From: Brevundimonas subvibrioides
GTDB lineage: Bacteria; Pseudomonadota; Alphaproteobacteria; Caulobacterales; Caulobacteraceae
Assembly (NCBI RefSeq): GCF_002280785.1
Contig: NZ_NCEQ01000012.1
Span: 23,425-87,424, forward strand
DNA length: 64,000 nucleotides
Direction: 5' to 3'
This document shows positions 1 through 8,092 of the stretch, one piece after another. Position numbers and translations under genes: made by a program. Every line of letters starts with the position of its first letter. Position 1 is the first letter of the stretch. The notes below the pieces were generated by a model. It did no database searches and was not told where the DNA came from. It worked only from the letters and a program-made list of their open reading frames with translations.

Positions 1-1
1 G

Positions 2-313
2 GGCCTGGCCAAGCGCACCAACCATCCGGGCGTCCGCGCCGTGGCCACGGCCATGGTCCAGGCCGAACAGTACGGCACGCCCCTGGGGTCGGCGCTGCGG
101 ACCATGGCCAAGGAAAACCGCGACCTGCGCCTCTCGGCGGCGGAGAAGAAGGCCGCGGCCCTGCCGGCCCAGCTGACCGTGCCGATGATCCTGTTCTTCC
201 TGCCGGTGCTGTTCACCGTCATCCTGGGTCCGGCCATCATCAAGATCCAGGACACCATGGCCTCGAATGCGGCCAGGGACGTGCCCCGCGCCGAGCAGAG
301 CGCGGAGAAATAG
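2..313 (+). CDS. tadC: Type II secretion system F family protein TadC, C-terminal end (partial)
   Basis: The frame is open from the window edge and ends at a TAG at 311-313, so only about the last 103 residues are present. The visible part has the T2SS-F pattern of a charged helix (about residues 13-50, including EQYGTPLGSAL) followed by one strongly hydrophobic segment (LTVPMILFFLPVLFTVILG). TadC proteins are inner-membrane platform proteins of the Tad/Flp pilus machine. The rest of the tad operon would lie to the left. A GTG at 41 is in frame, but the homologous sequence continues upstream of it, so it is not the start. TadB-type paralogues have a similar C-terminus, so TadC rather than TadB is a moderate call. 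Confidence 0.75.
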   Translation, partial: GLAKRTNHPGVRAVATAMVQAEQYGTPLGSALRTMAKENRDLRLSAAEKKAAALPAQLTVPMILFFLPVLFTVILGPAIIKIQDTMASNAARDVPRAEQSAEK

Positions 314-319
314 GTCCGC

Positions 320-751
320 CTACAGGCTGTCGACCTTCAGCTTCAACGCCTCGCCGATGGCTTCGCAGGCGGTGCGGATCGTCTTCTTGTGCTTGTCGTG
401 GAAGCCTTCGCCGCGGAAGCCGGAGAAGATGAAGCCGTTGGCGATGATGCAGCTGCCGGGCTCGAGCTCTTCGATCTCGTAGTAGCGGACTACGTTGAAC
501 AGCCAGCCGCGCTTCTCGGTCCAGACCAGCTGGGCGTTCGGCTGCCAGTCGGCGACGCGACCGGTGACCTGACGCTCCGGCAGGCCTTCGATGCGTTCCG
601 TCAGATTGATCACGCCGCCGAAGGCGATGGTTCCGCTGACGCCCGTCTCGATCGGGTTCCACTGGTCCCAGCCCGGCAGGTCGGCGATGACCTCCCAGAT
701 CCTGTCGGAAGGGGCGCGGACGCCGACGCGTTTCTCGATCTTGAAGTTCAT
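320..751 (-). CDS. SRPBCC domain protein
   Basis: A 143-residue protein with the START/Bet v1-like pattern. The N-terminal strand (FKIEKRVGVRAP) and the DRIWEVIADLPGWDQWNPI helix-turn segment are typical of polyketide cyclase/AHSA1-like SRPBCC proteins. The C-terminal amphipathic helix (KTIRTACEAIGEALKLK) would close the hydrophobic pocket. No signal peptide is visible, so it is probably cytoplasmic. The family binds small hydrophobic ligands, and the ligand here cannot be told from sequence. It converges on the tadC end with a 6-bp gap. A second SRPBCC gene lies at 2305-2706, beyond the transporter at 789-2084. Confidence 0.8.
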   Translation of the reverse strand: MNFKIEKRVGVRAPSDRIWEVIADLPGWDQWNPIETGVSGTIAFGGVINLTERIEGLPERQVTGRVADWQPNAQLVWTEKRGWLFNVVRYYEIEELEPGSCIIANGFIFSGFRGEGFHDKHKKTIRTACEAIGEALKLKVDSL

Positions 752-788
752 GGTCGTGATTTCGCAAGCCTCCCGCCCGGACGCAAGG

Positions 789-2084
789 CTAACGGTTGCC
801 CTCCGGCCCCGGCTGGGAGGCGGGCGGCGCGTCGGGTGCGGGATTGTCCTCGACGCCCGGGGTGGGGTCGTAGCGCAGCACCGGGCTGAGGTAGGCCAGG
901 GCGACGCCCGCCGCCAGCAGGGCTGCGTTGGCCGCGAACGGCGCCCACTCGACCAGCTCGTACAGCGCTACCCCGACCACCGGCGGCACCAGGAAACTGA
1001 GCCCCGCCAGCGACATCATCAGCCCGGCGATGGCCCCCTGCTCGTGCGGCCCCACTGCGATCGAGGCGCCCGCCGTGAAGCCCGGCCGGGCGAAACCGAC
1101 GCCCATCGACACCACGGCATAGCCGACGACGACGCCGAAATAGGCCGGGGCCGCGATCGTCATCAGGTTGCCGATCAGGGCCAGGATCGCCCCCCAGCGC
1201 ATCAGCTGGAGCGGCTGCATCTTGAGCAGGGGGATCAGTCCCCATTGCACCATCAGGGTCGCCAGGGCGCCGGCGAACATGGCCAGACCGATGAAGGGCT
1301 GGGCCTGGCGCGCCTCCATCCCCGTGGCCGCGAACTCGTCGATGATGTGAAAACCCAGGACCGAGATGTTGACCGCCTGGGCCCCTGTGATGAACAGGCC
1401 GTACAGCAGGAAGTCGCGCACACGCCGGTCGCGCCACAGGCCCCTGGCGGCGTCGCCGCGTCGCCCGCTGGGCGAGGGGGTGCGGACCACCTCGCCGCTC
1501 GGCAGCTTGAACCAGACGACCAGCAGCACGACCAGGCCGACCAGGGCGTAGACGTACATCGGTCCCGCCAGCCCCACGAGCGGCAGGATGAAGAAGGGCG
1601 ACAGCACCGGCCCGATCACCGTGCCCAGGCCCTGGGCCGAGGCCAGCAGAGACATGGCCTGGGTCCGCTGCTCCGGGGTGGTGCGGTCCGCGACATAGGC
1701 CTGGGAGGCAATGGGGGAGGCGGAGCCGAACACGCCGTAGATGGTCCGGGCCGTCGTCATCAGGATGAAGGCGACGCCGGCCCCCAGCCAGCCCTCGATG
1801 CCGGAGGTCGCCGCCAGACCAAAGCCGGTCATCGAGACGACGAAGCCTGTCAGGCCGATCAGGATGACCTTCTTGCGCCCGATACTGTCCGACCAGCGCG
1901 CCCATAACGGCGAGGTGAACGTCCACATCAGGGCCGAGATGGCGAAGGTGGCGGCGACGAGGGTGTCGGCCAGATGGAACTCGCGCCCGATCGCCGGCAG
2001 CACCGACTGCAGCCCCATGTTCCCCGCCGTCGCGATCAGGCTGACGGCGAACAGGATCATGAAGGCGGGAGAGCGAGGGGACAT
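789..2084 (-). CDS. MFS transporter (TCR/Tet-like)
   Basis: A 431-residue protein with about twelve hydrophobic segments. After TM2 there is the MFS motif A region (WARWSDSIGRKKVILIG, near residue 60). The acidic loop at the middle (residues about 190-210, rich in PSGRRGD) separates the two six-helix halves. It is most like the TetA/multidrug branch of proton-coupled antiporters, and the substrate is unknown. The open frame extends upstream to 2513, but that part crosses the palindromic element at 2102-2230. The ATG at 2084 starts directly with a hydrophobic N-terminus, so I chose it. The C-terminal tail is proline-rich. Confidence 0.88.
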   Translation of the reverse strand: MSPRSPAFMILFAVSLIATAGNMGLQSVLPAIGREFHLADTLVAATFAISALMWTFTSPLWARWSDSIGRKKVILIGLTGFVVSMTGFGLAATSGIEGWLGAGVAFILMTTARTIYGVFGSASPIASQAYVADRTTPEQRTQAMSLLASAQGLGTVIGPVLSPFFILPLVGLAGPMYVYALVGLVVLLVVWFKLPSGEVVRTPSPSGRRGDAARGLWRDRRVRDFLLYGLFITGAQAVNISVLGFHIIDEFAATGMEARQAQPFIGLAMFAGALATLMVQWGLIPLLKMQPLQLMRWGAILALIGNLMTIAAPAYFGVVVGYAVVSMGVGFARPGFTAGASIAVGPHEQGAIAGLMMSLAGLSFLVPPVVGVALYELVEWAPFAANAALLAAGVALAYLSPVLRYDPTPGVEDNPAPDAPPASQPGPEGNR

Positions 2085-2101
2085 TCGAGATGCATAGCCT
2101 A

Positions 2102-2230
2102 ATCCTCCCCTATCGGGGGAGCCAACGACCCCGAAGCGGTGAAGGGGGCCAGCCCCGGACACCGAATTCGCCGTTGGCCCCCTCCGTCTCTGCGCTTCGC
2201 TTCGAGCCACCTCCCCCGATGGGGGAGGAT
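2102..2230. repeat. Palindromic intergenic element, family A, copy 1
   Basis: A 129-bp element bounded by inverted copies of ATCCTCCCC...GGGGGAGGAT. Each end is itself a small hairpin. The middle has CCCTCCGTC and a CGCTTCGCTTCGAGCCAC segment. A close relative fills 7962-8092. It lies between the divergent MFS and SRPBCC genes, so it overlaps their upstream regions rather than acting as a simple terminator. Confidence 0.85.
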
Positions 2231-2304
2231 TGGGCGATCCCGTCCGAATGCCGCGAGACATCGGGCGACGAATTCGCCACCGTGCAGGGGAACGGGAGAC
2301 GGGC

Positions 2305-2706
2305 ATGGCCACCCTCCATATCGAGCGGATCATCGAGGCGTCGGCGGACTTCGTCTGGGACCGGCTGCGCGATTTCGGCGCCCTGCACACCCGGGTCGCG
2401 CCGGGTTTCATCCTGGACACGGTGGTCGATGGGGACATCCGCACCGTCACCTTCGACGGCGGCCTCGTCATGCGCGAACGGCTGATCGCCATCGACGACG
2501 CGCATCGCCGCATCGTCTATTCGATCCTCGCTGATCTGTTCGAACACCACAGCGCCTCGAATACCGTCGTGCCCGAAGGCGAGGACCGGTGCCGGTTCGT
2601 CTGGGTCGTCGATTTCCTGCCGGGGGATCCGAAGGCGCGCATCGAAGATATGATGAATGCGGGCGCCGACGCGATCAAAGCCGCGATGGAGAAGGCGGTG
2701 GGGTGA
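2305..2706 (+). CDS. SRPBCC domain protein (polyketide cyclase-like)
   Basis: A 133-residue protein. It has the SRPBCC opening (IERIIEASADFVWDRLRDF), a central beta-sheet with alternating hydrophobic residues, and a closing amphipathic helix (DAIKAAMEKAVG). The family holds hydrophobic ligands. The ATG at 2305 is preceded by GGGGAACGGGAG, a usable ribosome-binding site. An upstream ATG at 2230 would start inside the palindromic element and add an arginine-rich extension, so it was rejected. It shares no obvious close identity with the SRPBCC protein at 320-751, so this is probably not a recent duplication. Confidence 0.82.
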   Translation: MATLHIERIIEASADFVWDRLRDFGALHTRVAPGFILDTVVDGDIRTVTFDGGLVMRERLIAIDDAHRRIVYSILADLFEHHSASNTVVPEGEDRCRFVWVVDFLPGDPKARIEDMMNAGADAIKAAMEKAVG

Positions 2707-2710
2707 GTTT

Positions 2711-2731
2711 CCCTCTCCCTCTGGGAGAGGG
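2711..2731. terminator. Hairpin between convergent genes (half of a palindromic element)
   Basis: CCCTCTCCC-TCT-GGGAGAGGG forms a perfect 9-bp stem. It sits between the SRPBCC stop (2706) and the convergent ferredoxin stop (2736), where a bidirectional terminator is expected. The same hairpin is found at the ends of the longer palindromic elements at 12315, 13784 and 30425, so this is a solo end of that family. There is no clear T-run. Confidence 0.6.
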
Positions 2732-2735
2732 TTGG

Positions 2736-3080
2736 CTAGACGATCGTCAACGTCGGCTTCAGCCTGCGGCCGTCATCCAGCCCCAGCCGCGCCTTGACCT
2801 CGAACAGGTCGGCGCCGACCGGGATGATGAGCAGGGCCTTGGGGTTCGCCGCGTTGATGGCGACCACCGCATTCTTCGGACAGACGTCGAAACAGGCCGT
2901 CTCGATCACGGCCAGCTCCGCCTTGCGCCCCTTGCCGTCGCCCGGCTTCAGATACTTCTTCAGCGCCTTCTTCAGGCTCTTGTCGCCATGCGGGCCGAAG
3001 CCGCCGTCAAGCTTCTTCTGGCATTTCTTGCAGACCAGGACGACGTCGCGCCATTTCGTCTTCGAGGTCTTGATGGTCAT
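2736..3080 (-). CDS. Thioredoxin-like (2Fe-2S) ferredoxin domain protein
   Basis: A 114-residue protein with cysteines at 17 and 20 (VCKKC) and at 63 and 67 (ACFDVC). This is close to the four-cysteine pattern of thioredoxin-fold 2Fe-2S ferredoxins, which end in CxxxC followed by a short PxNAV strand. The first pair is closer together than in the Nqo2/shethna types, so cluster binding is likely but not certain. It is lysine-rich between the cysteine pairs. The open frame extends far upstream through the neighbouring peptidase gene. The ATG at 3080 lies immediately before the conserved region and is the natural start. Confidence 0.78.
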   Translation of the reverse strand: MTIKTSKTKWRDVVLVCKKCQKKLDGGFGPHGDKSLKKALKKYLKPGDGKGRKAELAVIETACFDVCPKNAVVAINAANPKALLIIPVGADLFEVKARLGLDDGRRLKPTLTIV

Positions 3081-3173
3081 GCCCTGATGTCGGTCAACGA
3101 GCGCCGTGTTGCAAGGCGCTTGCGTCCGGCGGCCGGGCGCCGCCATCATCCGCGGACCTTTCCCGGAGCTTGC

Positions 3174-4481
3174 ATGATCCGCATCGCCGCTATTGCCGCC
3201 GCCCTGACCCTCGTCGCGGCTCCCGCCTTCGCCCAGACCGTGCCCGCCGCCGACATCGCGACAGCGGCGCAAGGGATCGAGGCGGATGTCATCGCCTGGC
3301 GCCGCGACCTCCATGCCCATCCGGAACTCGGCCTGGCCGAGACCCGGACCGCCGCCTTCGTCGCCGCGCACCTGCGCGAGATGGGGATCGAGGTGCGCGA
3401 GGGCGTGGGACGCACCGGCGTCGTCGGCGTCCTGCGCGGGACCGGATCCGGGCCGCAGCACGTCGTCGCCCTGCGCGCCGACATGGACGCCCTGCCGGTG
3501 CTGGAGGCGACGGGTCTTGCGTTCGCCTCGACCGCGACGGGGACCTATCAGGGCCAGACTGTGCCGGTGGCCCACGCCTGCGGTCACGACGCCCACATCG
3601 CCATGCTGCTGGGCGCCGCGCGCGTGCTGAGCGGGATGAAAGACCGGTTCTCGGGGACCGTCGTCTTCCTCTTCCAGCCGGCGGAGGAGGGGGTTCCTCC
3701 GGGAGAGCCGCTGGGCGGCGCCCGGCTGATGATCCAGGACGGGGCTCTGGAGAACCCGAAGGTCGAGGCCATCTTCGGCCTGCATGTCGTGCCGGGCCGG
3801 GCGGGGACGGTCTTCTATCGACCGCAGGGCTTCATGGCCGCGTCGGACCGGGTCGACATCACCCTGCATGGGCGCCAGACGCACGGCGCCTGGCCGTGGC
3901 GCGGCGTCGACGTCATCGCCGTGGCGGGACAGGTGATCCAGACGGTGAACACCCTGACGGCCCGGACCATCGATCCGACGACCACGCCGACCGTCTTCAC
4001 CATCGCCACGATCCAGGCCGGCGTCCGCTACAACATCATTCCGGACGAGGCGGTGATGTCGGGTACGCTGCGCACCTTCGACGTGGCCCAGCGCGACGAT
4101 CTGGTGAAGCGGGCCGAGGCCGCCATCGACCACGTCGCCGAAGCCTATGGCGCGACCGCCGACTTCTCGATCCGCCAGAACGCCGCCCTGGTGTTCAACA
4201 ATGAAGAGCTGTCCGCCTGGCTGGCCCCGGTCCTGACCGAGGTCGCGGGCGAGGGCAACGTCAACCCGGCCGCGCCGCCGACGACCGTGGCGGAGGACTT
4301 CTCCTATTTCCAGAACGAGGTCCCGGGCGTCTTCTATCACCTTGGCGGGACCGCCGACGGCGTCGATCCGGCGACGGCCGCGCCGAACCACTCGCCCCGG
4401 TTCGACGTCAACGAGGAAGTGCTGGTGCTCGGTGTGAAGACCCATGCCCTCTCGGCCCTGCGCTTCCTGGAACGGGAATAG
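3174..4481 (+). CDS. M20-family amidohydrolase, exported
   Basis: A 435-residue metal-dependent amidohydrolase of the M20D/IAA-amino acid hydrolase group. The N-terminus is a Sec signal peptide ending in APAFA before QT. Conserved elements follow in order: LHAHPELG, ALRADMDALPV, HACGHDAHIAMLLG (metal ligands), FQPAEEG (catalytic glutamate), and a C-terminal TVAEDFSYF metal-ligand segment. Such enzymes cleave N-acyl or N-aminoacyl amide bonds. The signal peptide suggests action in the periplasm, perhaps on peptides or conjugated amino acids. ATG 3174 was chosen because it starts the signal peptide. An upstream start would add an unrelated basic segment. Confidence 0.9.
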   Translation: MIRIAAIAAALTLVAAPAFAQTVPAADIATAAQGIEADVIAWRRDLHAHPELGLAETRTAAFVAAHLREMGIEVREGVGRTGVVGVLRGTGSGPQHVVALRADMDALPVLEATGLAFASTATGTYQGQTVPVAHACGHDAHIAMLLGAARVLSGMKDRFSGTVVFLFQPAEEGVPPGEPLGGARLMIQDGALENPKVEAIFGLHVVPGRAGTVFYRPQGFMAASDRVDITLHGRQTHGAWPWRGVDVIAVAGQVIQTVNTLTARTIDPTTTPTVFTIATIQAGVRYNIIPDEAVMSGTLRTFDVAQRDDLVKRAEAAIDHVAEAYGATADFSIRQNAALVFNNEELSAWLAPVLTEVAGEGNVNPAAPPTTVAEDFSYFQNEVPGVFYHLGGTADGVDPATAAPNHSPRFDVNEEVLVLGVKTHALSALRFLERE

Positions 4482-4564
4482 GGTCAACGGCGCGTTCGCC
4501 ACCTTCGTGCACAATTGTTCAACGAACCGGGCGCAACCTCCGTGGGTCACGCCGGAGAGCGACC

Positions 4565-4714
4565 ATGAGGATTCTGAACTTCCATCTTCCCGCCATCGAG
4601 CCGATGCCTCGACGCCAGCTCTGGCGAGAGACCGGCGTCTTCCTCGCCTCCTTCCTCGCGACGATGGGCGGTGCGGTGGTGATGATGAATCACGCGGCTG
4701 CGGTCCTCGCCTGA
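4565..4714 (+). CDS. Small single-pass membrane protein (49 aa)
   Basis: A short reading frame from ATG 4565 to TGA 4714, preceded by GGAGAGCG at a good distance. The product has a polar N-terminus (MRILNFHLPAIEPMPRRQLW) and one hydrophobic helix of about 20 residues ending in AAAVLA. This is the layout of a small inner-membrane protein. It is followed 38 bp later by another short gene on the same strand. No family was recognised. The ribosome-binding site and the membrane-helix composition are the only support. Confidence 0.5.
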   Translation: MRILNFHLPAIEPMPRRQLWRETGVFLASFLATMGGAVVMMNHAAAVLA

Positions 4715-4752
4715 AGCTTGACCTGCGGCGCAGGGGCGGCGAGGGGAGGCCA

Positions 4753-4977
4753 ATGACCTCCTCCGACACCGAACTGGAACGCTTCAAGGCCGCGCGCGAC
4801 ACGGCGATCCATCGCCTGAACCTGATCCAGCAGGGCGCGCAGATCCTCTATGAGGACGGCACGCCCGTGGATATGGCGTCGGAAAAGGCGCGGCTGGAAG
4901 TCGTGGTCGCCGACATGGACCGCCGTATCGCCCGATTGGCGCTGATGGCGGCGACGCCGACCGGGCCGCTGAACTAG
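4753..4977 (+). CDS. Conserved small hypothetical protein (74 aa)
   Basis: A 74-residue, largely helical protein (ELERFKAARDTAIHRLNLIQQG, then EKARLEVVVADMDRRIARL) that looks like a short coiled coil. GAGGGGAGG lies directly upstream of ATG 4753. Its TAG stop overlaps the stop of the convergent dapE gene by two bases, which supports both gene ends. The function is unknown. Confidence 0.65.
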   Translation: MTSSDTELERFKAARDTAIHRLNLIQQGAQILYEDGTPVDMASEKARLEVVVADMDRRIARLALMAATPTGPLN

Positions 4978-6158
4978 CCGGCCAGAACCGCCTTGATGAC
5001 CCGGCGATAGGTCGCGGTCAGGGCGTTGAGCTCGGCGACCGGAACCCGCTCGTCGACCTGATGCATGGTCTGGCCGACGAGGCCCAGCTCAAGGACCGGA
5101 CACAGGACGCGGATGAAACGGGCGTCCGACGTGCCGCCGGTGGTCGAGGCCTCGGGGCGCACGCCGGTCGAGGCCTCCACCGCGTCCTGCACCGCCGTCA
5201 CGAAGGCGCCGTGCGGCGTCAGAAAGGCCTCGCCCGAGCACATGTGGTCCAGGGTGATCTGCAGGCCGGTCTCGGCCTGCACCCGCCCCGCCTCGCGGTT
5301 CAGCCAGTCGATCAGGCCGTCGCCGGTCTGGGCCGGGTTGAAGCGGATATTGAGCCGCGCGCGGGCCTCCGCCGGGATGACGTTCGTCGCCGGATTGGCG
5401 ATGTCGATGGTGGTGATCTCCAGGTTCGACGGCTGGAAGGCTTCGTAGCCCGTGTCGAGCACATGGGCGTCGAGCGCGGCCAGCAGGCGCACCAGCACGG
5501 GCGCCGGATTGGCGGCCCGGGCGGGATAGGCGACGTGGCCCTGTTTGCCGTGGACGGTGATCCAGGTGTTCAGCGAGCCGCGCCGGCCGATCTTGATCAT
5601 GTCGCCGAGCTGCTGCTGCGACGACGGTTCGCCGACGACGCAGGCGTCGATGACCTCGCCCTCGGCCATCAGGGTTTCGACCACCCGTTTGGTGCCGTGC
5701 AGGGCGGGGCCCTCTTCGTCGCCGGTGATGAGGAAGGAGAGGGAGCCTGCCGGTTCGCCCTCGGCCAGGACCTGCGACACGGCGGCGACCCAGGCGGCGA
5801 TACCGCCCTTCATGTCCACGGCGCCCCGGCCGTAGAGGATGCCGTCCCTGACCTCGGCCTCGAACGGGCCGGATGACCAGGCGGCGGCCTCGCCGGTCGG
5901 GACGACGTCGGTGTGGCCGGCGAAGCAGAGGTTGGGCGAGGCGGTCCCGCGCCGGGCGTAGAGGTTCTCGATCCGCGCCTCCCTGCCCTCGCCGCCCGGC
6001 CCCTCGAAGGCCATGCGGCGGCAGGTGAAGCCGAGGTCGGTGAGGACGCGCTGAAGGGTGTCCATGGCGCCCGCGTCGGCGGGCGTGACGGACGGTCTTC
6101 GGATCAGATCGCGGGTCAGTTCGACAGGATCGATGACAGGAGTTGATGCTGCGCCCAT
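4974..6158 (-). CDS. dapE: Succinyl-diaminopimelate desuccinylase
   Basis: A 394-residue M20A enzyme that hydrolyses N-succinyl-LL-diaminopimelate in the lysine and meso-DAP (peptidoglycan precursor) pathway. Landmarks are PSVTPADAG near the start, CFAGHTDVVPTG (first metal histidine), GRGAVDMKGGIAAW (bridging aspartate), ITGDEEGPALHGT (catalytic Glu and metal Glu), the dimerisation domain with KQGHVAYP, and a C-terminal GTSDARF before QTMHQVDE. ATG 6158 (MGAASTPVI) gives the usual length. The frame is open upstream to 6233, but the extra residues are basic and atypical. It is encoded alone here rather than beside dapD. Confidence 0.95.
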   Translation of the reverse strand: MGAASTPVIDPVELTRDLIRRPSVTPADAGAMDTLQRVLTDLGFTCRRMAFEGPGGEGREARIENLYARRGTASPNLCFAGHTDVVPTGEAAAWSSGPFEAEVRDGILYGRGAVDMKGGIAAWVAAVSQVLAEGEPAGSLSFLITGDEEGPALHGTKRVVETLMAEGEVIDACVVGEPSSQQQLGDMIKIGRRGSLNTWITVHGKQGHVAYPARAANPAPVLVRLLAALDAHVLDTGYEAFQPSNLEITTIDIANPATNVIPAEARARLNIRFNPAQTGDGLIDWLNREAGRVQAETGLQITLDHMCSGEAFLTPHGAFVTAVQDAVEASTGVRPEASTTGGTSDARFIRVLCPVLELGLVGQTMHQVDERVPVAELNALTATYRRVIKAVLAG

Positions 6159-6205
6159 ACGGCTATGCTTTAGGGAGATCGCGTCCAGCCGGAAAGGGGA
6201 CCGCC

Positions 6206-6682
6206 ATGCCGAAGATCGACCTCGATGCCGCACCGACCGGGCATGGGACCGCCTATCCCGAGGAGCACGCCGAACACTGCAAGCCGCGCCGTCGCTGGCA
6301 GCTGGGTGACGCGGCCGGACTGGATCAGTTCGGGGTCAATCTGCTGCGGCTTCCGGCCGGGGCCTGGTCATCTCAGCGCCACTGGCATGCGACCGAGGAC
6401 GAGTTCGTCTGGGTCCTGTCGGGCGAGGTGGTCCTGATCGAGGAGGACGGCGAGACGGTGCTGAGGGCCGGCGACTGTGCGGGCTTCAAGGCGGGCGTGC
6501 CGAACGGCCACAAGATCGAGAACCGGTCGGGCGCCGAGGCGGTTCTGCTGGAAGTCGGCACGCGATCGGTCCAGACGGACGCCTGCGACTATCCCGACAT
6601 CGACATGGTCCTGCCCGAGGGCGCGGACCGCTATTTCCACCGAGACGGAACGCCCTACCCGAAACATGACCGACGCACCTGA
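6206..6682 (+). CDS. Cupin domain protein
   Basis: A 158-residue protein with a single cupin fold. Motif 1 is RHWHATEDEFVWVLSGEV (two His, Glu), and motif 2 is NGHKIENRS with one histidine, so a metal site is likely. It resembles small cupins that follow a transporter or act as sugar or isomerase-like binders. The reaction is unknown. ATG 6206 follows GGAAAGGGGA. The 3' end overlaps the start of the next MFS gene by 17 bp, so the two are probably co-transcribed and translationally coupled. Confidence 0.85.
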   Translation: MPKIDLDAAPTGHGTAYPEEHAEHCKPRRRWQLGDAAGLDQFGVNLLRLPAGAWSSQRHWHATEDEFVWVLSGEVVLIEEDGETVLRAGDCAGFKAGVPNGHKIENRSGAEAVLLEVGTRSVQTDACDYPDIDMVLPEGADRYFHRDGTPYPKHDRRT

Positions 6683-7961
6683 GGCGCCCGAGCCGATCAC
6701 CAAGCCCAACGCCGAGGCTGCGCTGGCCGCCCACGGGACCAATCCCTGGGCCATCAACGATTTCCGTTTGATCTGGCTGGGCCGGCTCGCGGCGGTGCTG
6801 GCGATCCAGATCCAGTCCTCGGCCCTGTTGTGGCAGGTCTATGAGATCGCACGCCGCGACCATCCGATCGAACAGGCCAGCCTCTATCTCGGCCTCGTCG
6901 GGCTGGCGCAGTTCATCCCCTTGCTGCTGTTGACCCTGCCGGCCGGGGAGATGGCGGACCGGCGCGATCGGAGGGGCACGGTGATCCTGGCCATCCTGGC
7001 CGAGGGGACCTGCGCCCTGTCGTTCCTGGCCATGGCGATTCACGGCAATCCGCCGCTGTGGGGACTGCTGGCCGTGGCCGTCGGTTTCGGGGCGTCGCGG
7101 GCTTTCCTCGCCCCGGCCAGCCAGGCCTATCTGCCGATGGTGGTCGGACGCGCCGCCCTGCCGCGCGCCATCGCAGCCCAGTCGATCGCCTTCCAGACCG
7201 GGGCCATCGCCGGCCCGGCCCTGGGCGGGGTCATCGTCGGCGTGAACGTGCCGCTGGCCTATGCGGTGTCGCTGGCCATGTTCGCCGTTGGCCTGATCTG
7301 TTTCCTGGTCATCAAGACGAGCGGCAAGCCGACGCAGGTCGAGGCCGCGGGCGACCGCTGGGAGGCGGTGAAGGACGGGCTGAAATACGTCTGGAGCACG
7401 AAGATCGTGCTGGGCGCCATCTCGCTCGACCTGATCGTGGTGCTGTTCGCCGGCGTGGCCCTGCTGACGCCGATCTTCGCCAGGGACATCCTGCATGTCG
7501 GGCCGGAAGGGTTCGGCCTGCTGCGCGCCTCGTTCGGCGTCGGAGCCTTCATGATGGCCCTGATCCTGGCCCGCTATCCCATCCCCGGTCGGGGCGGGAT
7601 GCTGATGTTCGCCTCGGTCGCCGTGTTCGGCATCTGCACCATCGTCTTTGGCCTGTCGAAGGTCGTCTGGATCTCGGCCGCGGCCCTGTTCATCGGCGGC
7701 GCGGCGGACATGGTCAGCGTCAACATCCGCCAGACCCTGATCCAGCTGTCGACGCCGGATCACATGCGCGGGCGGGTGTCGTCAGTTTCGATGCTGTTCA
7801 TCGGGGCGTCGAACGAACTGGGCGAGGCCTATTCCGGGGTGATGGTGCGGTTCCTCGGGCCGATCGGGGCTGCCGTGTTCGGCGGGGTCGGGGCGCTGGC
7901 GGCGACGGGCGTGTGGGCGAAACTGTTCCCGGGCCTGCGGAAGGCCGACAAGCTGGTGTGA
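6666..7961 (+). CDS. MFS transporter (EntS/MFS_3-like)
   Basis: A 431-residue membrane protein with about twelve TM segments. It carries motif A after TM2 as GEMADRRDRRGTVIL and a second-half copy as DHMRGRVSSVSMLF. This pattern matches the MFS_3 group that includes enterobactin exporter EntS and macrolide exporters. The substrate is not predictable. The ATG at 6666 lies inside the cupin gene. The stop codon is immediately followed by the palindromic element 7962-8092, which fills the whole gap to the next convergent gene. Confidence 0.9.
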   Translation: MTDAPEAPEPITKPNAEAALAAHGTNPWAINDFRLIWLGRLAAVLAIQIQSSALLWQVYEIARRDHPIEQASLYLGLVGLAQFIPLLLLTLPAGEMADRRDRRGTVILAILAEGTCALSFLAMAIHGNPPLWGLLAVAVGFGASRAFLAPASQAYLPMVVGRAALPRAIAAQSIAFQTGAIAGPALGGVIVGVNVPLAYAVSLAMFAVGLICFLVIKTSGKPTQVEAAGDRWEAVKDGLKYVWSTKIVLGAISLDLIVVLFAGVALLTPIFARDILHVGPEGFGLLRASFGVGAFMMALILARYPIPGRGGMLMFASVAVFGICTIVFGLSKVVWISAAALFIGGAADMVSVNIRQTLIQLSTPDHMRGRVSSVSMLFIGASNELGEAYSGVMVRFLGPIGAAVFGGVGALAATGVWAKLFPGLRKADKLV

Positions 7962-8092
7962 ATCCTCCCCCATCGGGGGAGCCATCGACCGCGAAGCGGT
8001 GGAGGGGGCAACCTCAGACGCCGGGTGTGGGGCGAGCCCCCTCCGTCGCGTCGCGAAGGCGCGCCGCGCCACCTCCCCCAACGGGGGAGGAT
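7962..8092. repeat. Palindromic intergenic element, family A, copy 2
   Basis: A 131-bp element with ATCCTCCCCC at the left and GGGGGAGGAT at the right, each inside a small hairpin, and an internal GCCCCCTCCGTC block like that at 2102-2230. It begins at the base after the MFS stop and ends at the base before the reverse-strand stop of the dCTP deaminase gene. It is therefore the complete intergenic sequence and probably acts as a bidirectional terminator. Confidence 0.88.

Noticed and set aside
748..1926. Long minus-strand frame (392 codons) and the plus-strand frame 591-1907
   Set aside because: Both lie over the MFS transporter gene in other frames and are arginine-, glutamine- or histidine-rich. 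This is typical of GC-rich shadows.
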